Assembly (NCBI GenBank): GCA_031264605.1
Contig: JAISDQ010000020.1
Coordinates: forward strand, 1-10,675
Length of the DNA stretch: 10,675 bases
DNA from: Synergistaceae bacterium
GTDB lineage: Bacteria > Synergistota > Synergistia > Synergistales > Synergistaceae
Reading direction: 5' to 3'
Shown here piece by piece: positions 1-6,900 of the stretch. Both the position numbers and the translations under genes were made by a program. Numbering within the stretch: the stretch's first letter is position 1; each line of letters opens with the position of its first letter. The notes below the pieces were generated by a model, which was given only the letters and a program-made list of their open reading frames with translations, was not told the DNA's origin and did not search any database.

Positions 1-2
1 AA

Positions 3-563
3 CAAAAGGAAAGCGGCGGCTACGGCAGACAATTCAACGATTGCGGCAATCGTTTTTCTTGTGTTCTTGAAAACGTATGCCAAGGAGCTTTCCCGTGCTC
101 ACGCAAATTATGCCGCAACTGTAAAAAATGCAAGGGTTTTTGTTCCTCTTACTATAAGGAAACTTGTCAGAGATTGAGCCATCTGTATCCGGCATTTCAT
201 ATTTTATTCGCGAGATTTCTCGATTCGCTTGGGATAAAACGACGCCAAATACAAAGCGAGGCGGGATGGTTCGTCAACAAAATTGGCTTTCTGAGAAAAC
301 TATGCGATTATTATTCCGACAACGAAATGATGTATTTAGTAGTTCTCGCATATATTTCTCTTTTATCTCTTTTCATGATTATGGGCGCTCATTGGAGCGC
401 GGGTATTTTAACGCTTTTTTTTGTTATCAATATAATAATAATCGAGGATTATGACCCACGTAAAGGCATTCTATACAAGGAATTTTTAAAAGGTAATCTA
501 TTGATAATGATAATTTACATTTTGTATTTAGCGGTCTTAAGTTTATTAATTTGGAATTGCTGA
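3..563 (+). CDS. Cysteine-rich membrane protein of unknown function, 5' partial
   Basis: The reading frame is open from the left edge to TGA at 561-563, giving at least 186 residues; the true start is outside the window. A TTG at 174 is only an internal codon, since the frame is open upstream and dense in cysteine. Numbering from position 3, cysteines fall at about residues 14, 20, 26, 32, 37, 40, 43, 47 and 55, including the cluster CRNCKKCKGFC, which resembles a metal-binding knuckle or iron-sulfur site. A basic stretch follows, then hydrophobic segments at about 109-127, 132-147 and 166-184, so the C-terminal part should sit in the membrane. I do not recognise the family. The layout (soluble Cys-rich head, membrane anchor at the C-terminus) is seen directly; metal binding is inference. 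The DNA is A+T-richer than the operon to the right, which fits acquired DNA. That the frame is coding is fairly likely, because both the Cys pattern and the membrane segments lie in one frame. Confidence 0.6.
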   Translation, partial: QKESGGYGRQFNDCGNRFSCVLENVCQGAFPCSRKLCRNCKKCKGFCSSYYKETCQRLSHLYPAFHILFARFLDSLGIKRRQIQSEAGWFVNKIGFLRKLCDYYSDNEMMYLVVLAYISLLSLFMIMGAHWSAGILTLFFVINIIIIEDYDPRKGILYKEFLKGNLLIMIIYILYLAVLSLLIWNC

Positions 564-709
564 AATCAAAAAAACGACATGATAAGCGCGCAAATGATAT
601 GGTGGATATTCGCTTAATTGAGGTATTCGAGGATTATTCCGCCAATTACGACGACAAATATGCCTTACAAAAACAAATTGATAAGGAAATATACTTGAAA
701 AGGTTTTAG
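557..709 (+). CDS. Possible small hydrophilic protein or remnant overlapping the end of the Cys-rich gene
   Basis: A frame open from about 497 to TAG at 707-709 overlaps the stop of the preceding gene. Possible starts are TTG at 551 or 557 (about 50 residues) and ATG at 599 (36 residues); none has a clear Shine-Dalgarno sequence, so any translation would rely on coupling to the upstream gene. The product is highly charged, with a basic beginning (KSKKRHDKR) and an acidic, tyrosine-rich middle (EVFEDYSANYDDKY), and has no membrane segment. This composition looks protein-like, but the length is too short to be sure. It could be a genuine small protein co-translated with the membrane protein, the out-of-frame tail of that protein after a frameshift, or chance. 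I do not recognise it. Confidence 0.25.
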   Translation: MLKSKKRHDKRANDMVDIRLIEVFEDYSANYDDKYALQKQIDKEIYLKRF

Positions 710-713
710 GAGG
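708..713 (+). promoter_or_regulatory. Orphan Shine-Dalgarno sequence without a start codon
   Basis: AGGAGG overlaps the stop codon of the short ORF ending at 709, the usual layout between two coupled genes. No ATG, GTG or TTG lies at a workable distance downstream. The gene it once served seems to have lost its beginning, possibly through the rearrangement suggested at about 750. Confidence 0.4.
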
Positions 714-749
714 TTAATCGAAATAAGAAGTACCGGGTACTCACGCTAC

Positions 750-772
750 GGGTCTGTCAAATAAACTGTGTG
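750..772 (+). mobile_element. Possible solitary terminal inverted repeat of an IS256-type insertion sequence
   Basis: The segment GGGTCTGTCAAATAAACTGT (750-769) plus GTG resembles, from memory, the ends of IS256-family elements, which often contain a TGTCAAATnAACTGTGT-like core. There is no transposase gene and no matching reverse-complement copy elsewhere in the window, so at most this is one leftover end. It lies just where A+T-rich sequence gives way to G+C-rich sequence, which supports a breakpoint, but the assignment rests on recall of a short motif. Confidence 0.3.
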
Positions 773-818
773 AAATATGAGTTATAACCTCGAATTACTC
801 TTTGAAAGGTTTGGTATA

Positions 819-1154
819 ATGAATCAAGAGCGTCTAAACAATGTCCGTTTGTACTGGCAGAAGGACGAGTTTGATAATGTTTCTTTCGTTCTAGTCTTTC
901 CCGATGCTGGCGCAACTTTGAACTCACGCATACGCGCCGCGTTCGAGGTGAAGCTCGGAGAGCGGCGCGGTACTGTGGTCGAGGGGCGGGACGCGGAAGA
1001 TTTATTCGCGCTCTACTCGCTCTACGCCTTCACTGACAAACTGGTTATCGGCTCGTTCGACCTGCCGCACGGACGCAAACTCCGCAATCTGCTCGACAGT
1101 GGCGTCGCGACGGAGGAAACGCTGATAAACGACGTGATACTGGGAGCGATGTAG
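819..1154 (+). CDS. Conserved-looking small protein of unknown function, paired with a glycosyltransferase-like gene
   Basis: I prefer ATG at 819 (111 residues) because AAAGG at 805-809 stands about nine bases before it. The in-frame ATG at 777 has no ribosome site, and its 14 extra residues partly come from sequence next to the IS-like end. The product is soluble and mixed alpha/beta, with no signal peptide or membrane segment. Its best-defined part is the C-terminal half, with aromatic and charged motifs (DLFALYSLYAFTDKLVIGSF, then GRKLRNLLDSGVATEE). I have the impression of similar small proteins beside polysaccharide glycosyltransferase genes, but I cannot name a family or function. The stop at 1152-1154 is one base from the next start, so the two genes are almost certainly cotranscribed and probably translationally coupled; a joint role in surface glycan synthesis is inference. 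Confidence 0.65.
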   Translation: MNQERLNNVRLYWQKDEFDNVSFVLVFPDAGATLNSRIRAAFEVKLGERRGTVVEGRDAEDLFALYSLYAFTDKLVIGSFDLPHGRKLRNLLDSGVATEETLINDVILGAM

Positions 1155-1155
1155 A

Positions 1156-2366
1156 ATGGAACAGCGGTACAAAGCCGAGATGATTCGCGTGTTGGACGCC
1201 CGCCTTGCCGCGCGGTCGTTCGACGGCCGGGCGGTGTTGCTGTTCGGGCATTGCAACGCGACTGAGGAAACGGCGGATTATCTGCTCTCGCGTTACGTAA
1301 CGCCCGCCGCGATTCTCGACAACAGCACGGCAAAACAGGGACAGAATTACCGCGAAATACCGATAACGCCGCCCGAAATCGTACGGAACTACACCGCCGA
1401 AAACAGCATCGTCCTAATCGCCACGCGCTTCTTCGCCGAGATGTCGGCGCAACTGCGGCGGCTCGGCTATGACGGCGAGATCGTTCAGGTTGTGGAGTAC
1501 AATTCGTTCGCTGAATATTCGCTCTCCGACGATACGCTGCGGCGAAAAACGGCGCGTATGATGCGCGGCGCGGAAACGCTCAAAAATATCCGCGATCAGT
1601 ATCCCGCGCAACACCTCATAATCTGCCCGAACAAGGCCCTCGGCGACGTGTACTGGGCGATGGTGTTCCTGCCCGCGTACCGCGCGAAACGCGGCATAGG
1701 CGAGGTTGCCGTTGTCGTTGCCGAAGACGGCTGCCGCCAGGTCGCGGAGATGTTCGGCGCTGGGCGAATCGTGACGCTCTCGCCCACTGAGATGGACGAG
1801 TTCACACAAGCCGTTATCTACACCCGAGAGGACAACTGCATATTCGCCCATCACGACCGTCCATACACCGACAACATAATAAAATATCTCGATAAACATT
1901 TTATGTCGTTTATCGACTATTACCGTTTTGCCGTCTACTGTCTGCCGCGCGAAACCGAACCGGCCGCGCCGGCGAATTTACAGCCGTTCGACGGCGGCGG
2001 GACGCTTCAAAAAGGCCATAGCGTAATCCTTGCGCCGTGCGCGAAAAGCGTGACGCAGATGCCCGCCGCGTTTTGGGAAAATCTCGCCGCCGAGTGGGCT
2101 GCAAGGGATACAAAGTCTGCACGAGCATATACGGCGGCGAGACGCCGATACGCGGAACCGCGCCGCTGTCGCTCCCGCTGAATCAAATGTCCGCCGCCGC
2201 CGAGTACGCGGGCTCCTTCGTCGGCCTGCGCAACGGACTTTGCGACGTCGTTCACGCCGCGAATTGCCGTAAAATAGTTGTATTCCCCGATTGTTTTTAC
2301 AGCACCACGCCGCATAAAGTCGCGGACTTCTTCGCCCTGCCCGGGTGGGAGAGCGTTGTATGCTGA
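1156..2366 (+). pseudogene. Glycosyltransferase-like protein (GT9/heptosyltransferase-like), interrupted by a one-base frameshift
   Basis: The first frame runs 1156-2181 (341 residues) and the second continues to TGA at 2364-2366. If a single base were restored near 2105 the protein would be about 403 residues. Residues 1-115 look like a Rossmann-type domain of the sort found in polysaccharide-synthesis proteins (VLLFGHCNATEETADYLLS, AAILDNS). Residues about 150-320 carry a GT-B-like half with ICPNKALGDVYWAM, recalling the Gly-Asp loop of family 9 glycosyltransferases, and VILAPCAKS. The sugar-nucleotide-binding end (FVGLRNGLCDVVHAA, then KIVVFPDC) is only in the second frame. At the break, adding one G to the GGG run at 2105-2107 gives a smooth AARGYKV. 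After the break, frame one yields an unlikely arginine-rich tail (RRRYAEPRRCRSR). No slippery heptamer is visible, so this is a real inactivating deletion or an assembly error rather than programmed frameshifting. The donor and acceptor sugars are unknown. Confidence 0.7.
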
Positions 2367-2396
2367 ACGGACATTGGGGCGGCCTATCGCGTTGCC

Positions 2397-2411
2397 GCGG
2401 TAAAAAACCGC
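2397..2411 (+). terminator. Weak hairpin after the glycosyltransferase pseudogene
   Basis: GCGGT (2397-2401) pairs with ACCGC (2407-2411) around a loop of five A. The stem is only five base pairs and no T-run follows, so it would be a poor intrinsic terminator. It is listed because it is the only hairpin I see between this gene and the promoter of the next operon. Confidence 0.15.
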
Positions 2412-2504
2412 ATGTGAGATAATTTGCTATACCGTGTAAAAAATTTTATGTAAATTTGTTTTGCTGATATGATGAACAATCGCTACAACCCTTGAAAATA
2501 TCGA

Positions 2505-2532
2505 TTGAATTTCTGAAAACCGGTGGTATAAT
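2505..2532 (+). promoter_or_regulatory. Sigma-70-type promoter of the rimP-nusA-infB operon
   Basis: TTGAAT at 2505-2510 serves as a -35 box and TATAAT at 2527-2532 as a perfect -10 box, separated by 16 bases. TGG immediately before the -10 box makes it an extended -10, which compensates for the imperfect -35. The predicted transcript start is near 2539, giving a leader of about 70 bases before rimP. It is the best promoter candidate ahead of the ten-gene operon. A weaker extended -10 (TGATATGAT, 2465-2473) lies farther upstream without a good -35. Confidence 0.75.
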
Positions 2533-2558
2533 GAAGTCAATCCGCAAGCAAGTATTGT

Positions 2559-2588
2559 GAAGAGTGGGAAATCCCACTCTTCGTTTTT
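2559..2588 (+). terminator. Attenuator-type intrinsic terminator in the rimP leader
   Basis: GAAGAGTGGGA (2559-2569) and TCCCACTCTTC (2572-2582) form a perfect 11-bp stem with a minimal loop, followed by G and six T (2584-2589). It starts about 20 bases into the predicted transcript and ends before the rimP ribosome site, so complete termination would silence the whole operon; it must be read through under some condition. In Bacillus subtilis and Escherichia coli the nusA operon leader is a site of NusA-linked feedback termination, so the same control is a reasonable inference. I see no obvious competing antiterminator stem upstream. Confidence 0.75.
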
Positions 2589-2611
2589 TAGCGGGGGTGG
2601 GAGAATAAAGT

Positions 2612-3112
2612 ATGGCGTCAGGGCGTGTCGGCGATTTGAAAAAGACGGTTTGCGAACGGGTCGCGCTTCTCGGCTACGAATGCGTCGGGGTAGATTTTCG
2701 GAAGTCGGGGCAATCGGCTCGAATTACGATTTTTATCGACTCCGCGAACGGGATCGGACACGCCGACTGCGAACGGGTTTCGAGGGCTCTGTCGGATTTT
2801 CTCGACGAGGCCGAACGCGGGGGCGAGGCGTTTCTCAACGGAAAATATTTCCTGGAAGTCAGCTCTCCGGGAATTGAAAGGCCTCTTTACACCGAGGAAC
2901 ATTACGCGCGTTTCTCCGGAAAACTCGCGGCGGTCGACGTGAAAGGCCTCGGCAAGATAAAGGGGCGCATAGTTTCGTGCGCGGAAGGAACCGTCATTTT
3001 CGGGACTGACGACGGAAATGTCCGTCGCGTGCGCTTCGGCGACATAAACAAAGGCAGCCTCGCTTTCGACGAAGGCGCCAAGGGCCGGGCGCCGAAGCCG
3101 CCGCATAAATGA
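2612..3112 (+). CDS. rimP: Ribosome maturation factor RimP
   Basis: RimP binds the immature 30S subunit in the cytoplasm and helps assembly of the small-subunit proteins around 16S rRNA. The 166-residue product has normal family length. The hallmark LEVSSPGIERPL is at residues 81-92, at the end of the N-terminal alpha/beta domain, and is preceded by the usual strand with the acidic FIDSANG (41-47). The C-terminal Sm-like barrel follows (about 93-155). The very end is basic (KGRAPKPPHK). ATG at 2612 is preceded by the G-rich ribosome site GGGGGTGGGAG about eight bases away. It is the first gene of the operon, as in most bacteria, and lies directly behind the attenuator hairpin. Confidence 0.95.
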   Translation: MASGRVGDLKKTVCERVALLGYECVGVDFRKSGQSARITIFIDSANGIGHADCERVSRALSDFLDEAERGGEAFLNGKYFLEVSSPGIERPLYTEEHYARFSGKLAAVDVKGLGKIKGRIVSCAEGTVIFGTDDGNVRRVRFGDINKGSLAFDEGAKGRAPKPPHK

Positions 3113-3125
3113 GGAGGGAAAGGGA

Positions 3126-4253
3126 TTGCAGATTGGAAAGGATTTGATAAAGGCTCTGAAGCAGATAGAGACCGAAAAGGGCCTTCCGATAGAGATAATA
3201 GTATCGAGCCTCGAAGCCGCGATGGCGTCCGCCTATAAAAAATATAAAAACGGAGGCCAAGTCGTAGAGGTTCATATAGATAACGCGAGCGGGGAAATAT
3301 CCATAGAGGAAAAATATCACATAGTGGAGGAAATCACAAACCCCGATTGCGAATGGACGCTGGAACAGGCCCGCAGCGGCGGAAACGAAATCATCGGTAT
3401 CGGCGATTACGCGTACGTCGAGGTAAACCCCGAGAACTTCGGGCGTATCGCGGCGCAGACGGCCAGGCAGGTTATAATTCAGAGGCTGAAGGACGCGGAG
3501 CGTCAGATAATTCTCAACGAGTTCGCCGATCACGAGGGCGACATGGTCGTGGGGACGATTTTCAAGGCGGAGGGCGATCAGATACTGGTTCGCGTGAACG
3601 ACAGAACAGAGGCGTTTATGCCAAAAGAGGAGCGCATATCGGAGGAAGCCTATTACCCAGGGGAGCGGATGAAATTTCTCCTCCTGCAGGTAAAAAAAAC
3701 CACGCGAGGCCCGAGGATAATTGTTTCCAGAACTCATCCGTCCCTTCTGAAGCGTCTGCTCGAGCTGGAAATTCCCGAGATTGCCGAAGGTACCGTGGAG
3801 ATAAAGAATATCGTGAGGGAGGCCGGAGCCCGGGCGAAAGTGGCCGTGCGGTCGCTGGACATGAACGTGGACCCAGTAGGCGCTTGCGTGGGCAACGCCG
3901 GCGCGCGCATAAAATCCATAAGCGACGAACTCGGGGGCGAGCGCATAGATGTGATAATATGGAGCGACGAAGCCATGCAGTTCGTGCGCAACGCCCTGTC
4001 TCCCGCCAAGGTGGCCAAGATAGAGCCGGTGCTTGAACAGGAAAAGTCGCTGAGGGTATTCGTCAAACAGGATCAGTTGTCGCTCGCCATAGGCAAAGCG
4101 GGGCAGAACGTCCGTCTGGCGGCGCGGCTCACCGGCTGGAAAATAGATATCAAGGTGCTCGAGCCGGAAAGATTGCCCACGCTACAGGACCTGTTCGACG
4201 ATATAAAGAAAACGACGGGAGAATCGCTTTGGCAGGACCTTCCGAAGGATTGA
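3126..4253 (+). CDS. nusA: Transcription elongation/termination factor NusA
   Basis: NusA binds RNA polymerase near the RNA exit channel, promotes pausing and hairpin-dependent termination, and takes part in antitermination complexes. The 375-residue protein shows the polymerase-binding N-terminal domain (about 1-125), an S1 domain (about 135-200), KH1 with VDPVGACVGNAGARI (248-262) and KH2 with AIGKAGQNVRLAARLTGW (321-338). There is no C-terminal acidic-repeat extension as in E. coli, so this is the short form typical of Gram-positive and several other lineages. The start is TTG at 3126: AGGAGGG at 3112-3118 stands seven bases before it and no ATG fits the conserved N-terminus. The gene follows rimP by 13 bases and its product probably regulates its own operon through the leader hairpin. 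Confidence 0.96.
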   Translation: MQIGKDLIKALKQIETEKGLPIEIIVSSLEAAMASAYKKYKNGGQVVEVHIDNASGEISIEEKYHIVEEITNPDCEWTLEQARSGGNEIIGIGDYAYVEVNPENFGRIAAQTARQVIIQRLKDAERQIILNEFADHEGDMVVGTIFKAEGDQILVRVNDRTEAFMPKEERISEEAYYPGERMKFLLLQVKKTTRGPRIIVSRTHPSLLKRLLELEIPEIAEGTVEIKNIVREAGARAKVAVRSLDMNVDPVGACVGNAGARIKSISDELGGERIDVIIWSDEAMQFVRNALSPAKVAKIEPVLEQEKSLRVFVKQDQLSLAIGKAGQNVRLAARLTGWKIDIKVLEPERLPTLQDLFDDIKKTTGESLWQDLPKD

Positions 4254-4525
4254 CCAAGCGGCGCAGGGCAAGAAAATGCGCCGGCTGCGGCGCGGAACGC
4301 CCCAAAGGCGAAATGCTGCGCGTCGTGCGCGCGCCTGACGGCGCGATTTCGATAGACGCTTCGGGGCGCGCGCAGGGAAGAGGAGCTTATATATGCCGCG
4401 ACGCCGTCTGCCTCGACCGCGCGCTCAAAAAGAACGCGTTCGCGAGAGTTTTGAAACATCCGGTTGACCGCTCATTTTACGGCGAGGTCGCGGGGTTTCT
4501 CGAAGGTAAATCCGATGACGCCTGA
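4229..4525 (+). CDS. ylxR: YlxR family RNA-binding protein (RnpM-like)
   Basis: This is a small basic protein of 98 residues with the family signature: RKCAGCGAERPKGEMLRVVR (14-33 or so), DASGRAQGRGAYIC (43-56) and a further Cys at 61. Cysteines 17, 20, 56 and 61 sit where a structural metal site could form. In Bacillus subtilis the homologue, recently named RnpM, has been reported to bind and modulate RNase P; transfer of that role is inference. The start is TTG at 4229, with GGGAG at 4217-4221 seven bases upstream, inside the 3' end of nusA (25-base overlap), so translation is probably coupled. The gene between nusA and infB is usually this family. Confidence 0.92.
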   Translation: MAGPSEGLTKRRRARKCAGCGAERPKGEMLRVVRAPDGAISIDASGRAQGRGAYICRDAVCLDRALKKNAFARVLKHPVDRSFYGEVAGFLEGKSDDA

Positions 4526-4823
4526 AGCCGCGGGAAGGATACTCTCGCTTCTCGGGCTGGCGCGAAGGGCGCGCCAACTCGTGATGGGGCAGGACAGAAT
4601 TTTTGGCGCGCTGAAGAGCGGGCAAAAACTGCGGGCCATAGCGTCGGAAGATTGCTCGCAGAACGTGCTGCGCAAGGCGAAATCGGCGAAATGCGACGTT
4701 ACCGTGATTCCCGGCCTGTCGCGCGAATCGCTCGGCGCGGCGGTGGGGATCGGAAGCGCGATGATAGTGGCTCTTCCTTCCGAGAGCGGCTTTACGCGAA
4801 AAATATCAGACTTGTCGAAATAA
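4515..4823 (+). CDS. L7Ae/L30e/S12e/Gadd45-family ribosomal-type RNA-binding protein (YlxQ-like)
   Basis: A 102-residue protein with the alpha-beta-alpha sandwich pattern of the L7Ae family: LSLLGLARRARQLVMGQDRI at about 10-29, where the family often has a G at the kink-turn-binding helix, and VTVIPGLSRESLGAAVGIG at about 62-80, the conserved loop before the last helix. Members bind kink-turn RNA; the bacterial YlxQ proteins have no firmly settled cellular role. I chose ATG at 4515, which overlaps the end of ylxR by 11 bases and has AAGG eight bases upstream; a longer frame from TTG 4464 would add a stretch lacking family features. Its position between ylxR and infB matches ylxQ of Bacillus. 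Confidence 0.88.
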   Translation: MTPEAAGRILSLLGLARRARQLVMGQDRIFGALKSGQKLRAIASEDCSQNVLRKAKSAKCDVTVIPGLSRESLGAAVGIGSAMIVALPSESGFTRKISDLSK

Positions 4824-4839
4824 AGGGGGAGTTGCGCGG

Positions 4840-6900
4840 ATGAACAAGATCAGAGTTTACGAACTTGCGAAACTGCTGGGTCGAACAAATCCGGAACTGC
4901 TTACGGTGCTCACTGAACTCAACATTGAAGTGAAGTCGCATATGAGTTCTCTGGATATGGAAACGGCGCAACTGGTAGAAGACCACGTAAACAAAACGAA
5001 AAGCGGTGATCTTCCACAAAAAATTGATCCTGCGGCGAAAAAAAAGCCCGACGCGGCCGTAGTGGTGCACGTCGGCGAAAAGGCCACGGTGGGCGATATC
5101 GCCAAAAAACTGGGGCGATCGCCGGCCGAGCTTGTGAAGATTCTCATCGGCGAAGGATTCATGATACCGGCGAATACCGTTCCTTCGGAGGATGTCCTGA
5201 CCGTCATAAGCGTCGCTTTCAACTGCGAGATCAAGATGGACGGAGACCGGACGGAAGATGAAATTCCCGTCAGCGAACCGCCCGCCCCGCTGCCGCCGGA
5301 GCCTGAGGAAACGAGGGAAAAGCCCCGGGAAACCGAAGAAAAAAAATCCGCCGCCGTGCGGAAAGCGCCGGTTCCCGAAGCGGCCGACGCCAAACCCAGG
5401 CCGCCCATCGTGACGGTTTTGGGACACGTCGACCACGGAAAGACGACGCTCCTCGATTTCATCCGTAAGACCCGCGTCACCGACGGAGAGGCCGGAGGAA
5501 TCACTCAGCACATCGGAGCGTACAAAGTGGAGTACAACGGTAACCAGATAGTGTTCCTGGATACCCCGGGTCACGAAGCGTTTACCGCGATGAGGGCCCG
5601 CGGCGCGAGCGCCACGGATATAGCCATTCTCGTCGTGGCCGCCGAGGACGGCGTAAAGCCCCAGACGCTGGAAGCCATGAACCACGCGAAAGCCGCCGGC
5701 GTGCCGATCATAGTGGCCATCAACAAAGTGGATAAACCGGACGCGAAACCGGAGCGCGTGCGCCAGCAGCTTTCCGACTACGGGCTTGTTCCAGAGGAGT
5801 GGGGCGGGGACGTGATCATGGTCGAGATATCCGCGAAGACCGGCCAGGGAGTGGACAATCTTCTGGATATGGTGCTTCTGGTGGCGGAAATGGGCGAACT
5901 GAAGGCGTCCGACTCAGTTCCGGTGACGGGAGTCGTCGTCGAGGCGAATCTCGATAAGGGCAAAGGGCCCGTCGCCTCCGTCATAGTTCAGCAGGGAACG
6001 CTGAGGCGCGGAAATATCGTCGCGACGGACACTTCCTGGGGCAAAATAAGGGCGATGCTCGACGACAAAGGACGTCCGACAGACGCCGCCGGCCCCAGTT
6101 CCCCCATAGAGGTGCTTGGGCTCGAAACCGTTCCGATGCCCGGCGAGACTTTCAGGATCATAGTCTCGGAGCGCGAGGCGAGAGACCTCGCGGGCATGTC
6201 CTCGCGCAAGGAAATCTCGGGTCAGGGGCGCGCTTCCATGACGCTGGAGGAACTTTACAGCCAGATGCAGGAAAGCGATACCCCGCAGCTCAACGTGGTT
6301 TTAAAGTGCGACGTCCAGGGTTCTCTGGAGGCGTTTCATTCCACGCTCATGAAGATGAGCAGCGACGCGGCGCGAATCAATATAATCCATGAGGGAGTCG
6401 GGCGCATTTCGGGATCGGACGTCGATCTCGCGGCGGTTTCGCACGCCATCATAATAGGTTTCAACGTGAGGCCCGACGCGAACGCCAAAAAGCTGTCCGA
6501 GACCGAAAACGTTCAAATACGCCTGTATCGCGTCATATACGACATGCAGGAGGACGTCAAAGCGGCCCTCGAAGGAATGCTGGCGCCGTCGCTGCGCGAA
6601 AATACGGTCGGCACGGCCGAAATTCGAAATATCTTCAAAATTCCAAAGGCCGGAAAAATCGCCGGATGTTTCGTCCAGGACGGCGTGATAAAACGGAGCA
6701 CGAAGGTCAGGGTAGTCAGGGACGGCATAGTCCTCTGGGACGGTTCGCTCAGCAGTTTGAAACACTTCAAGGACGACGTGAGGGAGATATCGGCCGGCAA
6801 CGAGTGCGGTTTCAGCTTCTCCGGTTTTCAGGATTTCCGCGAGGGCGATATAGTTGAGGCGTACGAAATGCTCTCGGAAAAACAGACCCTCGATATATGA
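4840..6900 (+). CDS. infB: Translation initiation factor IF-2
   Basis: IF-2 is the GTPase that brings initiator fMet-tRNA to the 30S subunit and promotes 50S joining. The 686-residue protein has two IF2_N-type modules (about 1-50 and 80-132), a short charged and proline-rich linker (about 140-188), then the G domain with GHVDHGKT (195-202), DTPGHEAF (241-248), NKVD (295-298) and SAK (331-333); the switch sequence GGITQHIGAY is also intact. The remaining C-terminal part covers the beta-barrel domains and the fMet-tRNA-binding C2 domain. The linker is short compared with enterobacterial IF-2, which fits a Gram-positive-like or Synergistota-like form. ATG 4840 is preceded by GGGGGAG at 4825-4831. 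Its stop overlaps the start of the next gene as ATGA. Confidence 0.97.
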   Translation: MNKIRVYELAKLLGRTNPELLTVLTELNIEVKSHMSSLDMETAQLVEDHVNKTKSGDLPQKIDPAAKKKPDAAVVVHVGEKATVGDIAKKLGRSPAELVKILIGEGFMIPANTVPSEDVLTVISVAFNCEIKMDGDRTEDEIPVSEPPAPLPPEPEETREKPRETEEKKSAAVRKAPVPEAADAKPRPPIVTVLGHVDHGKTTLLDFIRKTRVTDGEAGGITQHIGAYKVEYNGNQIVFLDTPGHEAFTAMRARGASATDIAILVVAAEDGVKPQTLEAMNHAKAAGVPIIVAINKVDKPDAKPERVRQQLSDYGLVPEEWGGDVIMVEISAKTGQGVDNLLDMVLLVAEMGELKASDSVPVTGVVVEANLDKGKGPVASVIVQQGTLRRGNIVATDTSWGKIRAMLDDKGRPTDAAGPSSPIEVLGLETVPMPGETFRIIVSEREARDLAGMSSRKEISGQGRASMTLEELYSQMQESDTPQLNVVLKCDVQGSLEAFHSTLMKMSSDAARINIIHEGVGRISGSDVDLAAVSHAIIIGFNVRPDANAKKLSETENVQIRLYRVIYDMQEDVKAALEGMLAPSLRENTVGTAEIRNIFKIPKAGKIAGCFVQDGVIKRSTKVRVVRDGIVLWDGSLSSLKHFKDDVREISAGNECGFSFSGFQDFREGDIVEAYEMLSEKQTLDI

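Noticed and set aside
777..818. A longer start for the small unknown gene at ATG 777.
   Set aside because: No ribosome-binding site stands before it and the extra 14 residues begin next to the IS-like end; the start at 819 has a better-placed AAAGG.
812..821. A perfect TGGTATAATG, the same as the core of the rimP operon promoter at 2524-2533.
   Set aside because: The TATAAT overlaps the probable start codon at 819 and no -35-like hexamer lies 16-18 bases upstream (GAATTA region). A transcript from it would begin inside the gene, so I do not call a promoter.
2007..2315. Minus-strand frames over the glycosyltransferase gene (for example 1414-1899 and 2007-2315).
   Set aside because: They are opposite-strand shadows caused by G+C-rich codons; they show no motifs and lie across the recognisable plus-strand protein.
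2994..3737. A 247-residue minus-strand frame over rimP and nusA, and a 297-residue one over infB (4792-5685).
   Set aside because: Both lie opposite well-recognised conserved genes and have unnatural arginine- or phenylalanine-rich sequence with no domain.
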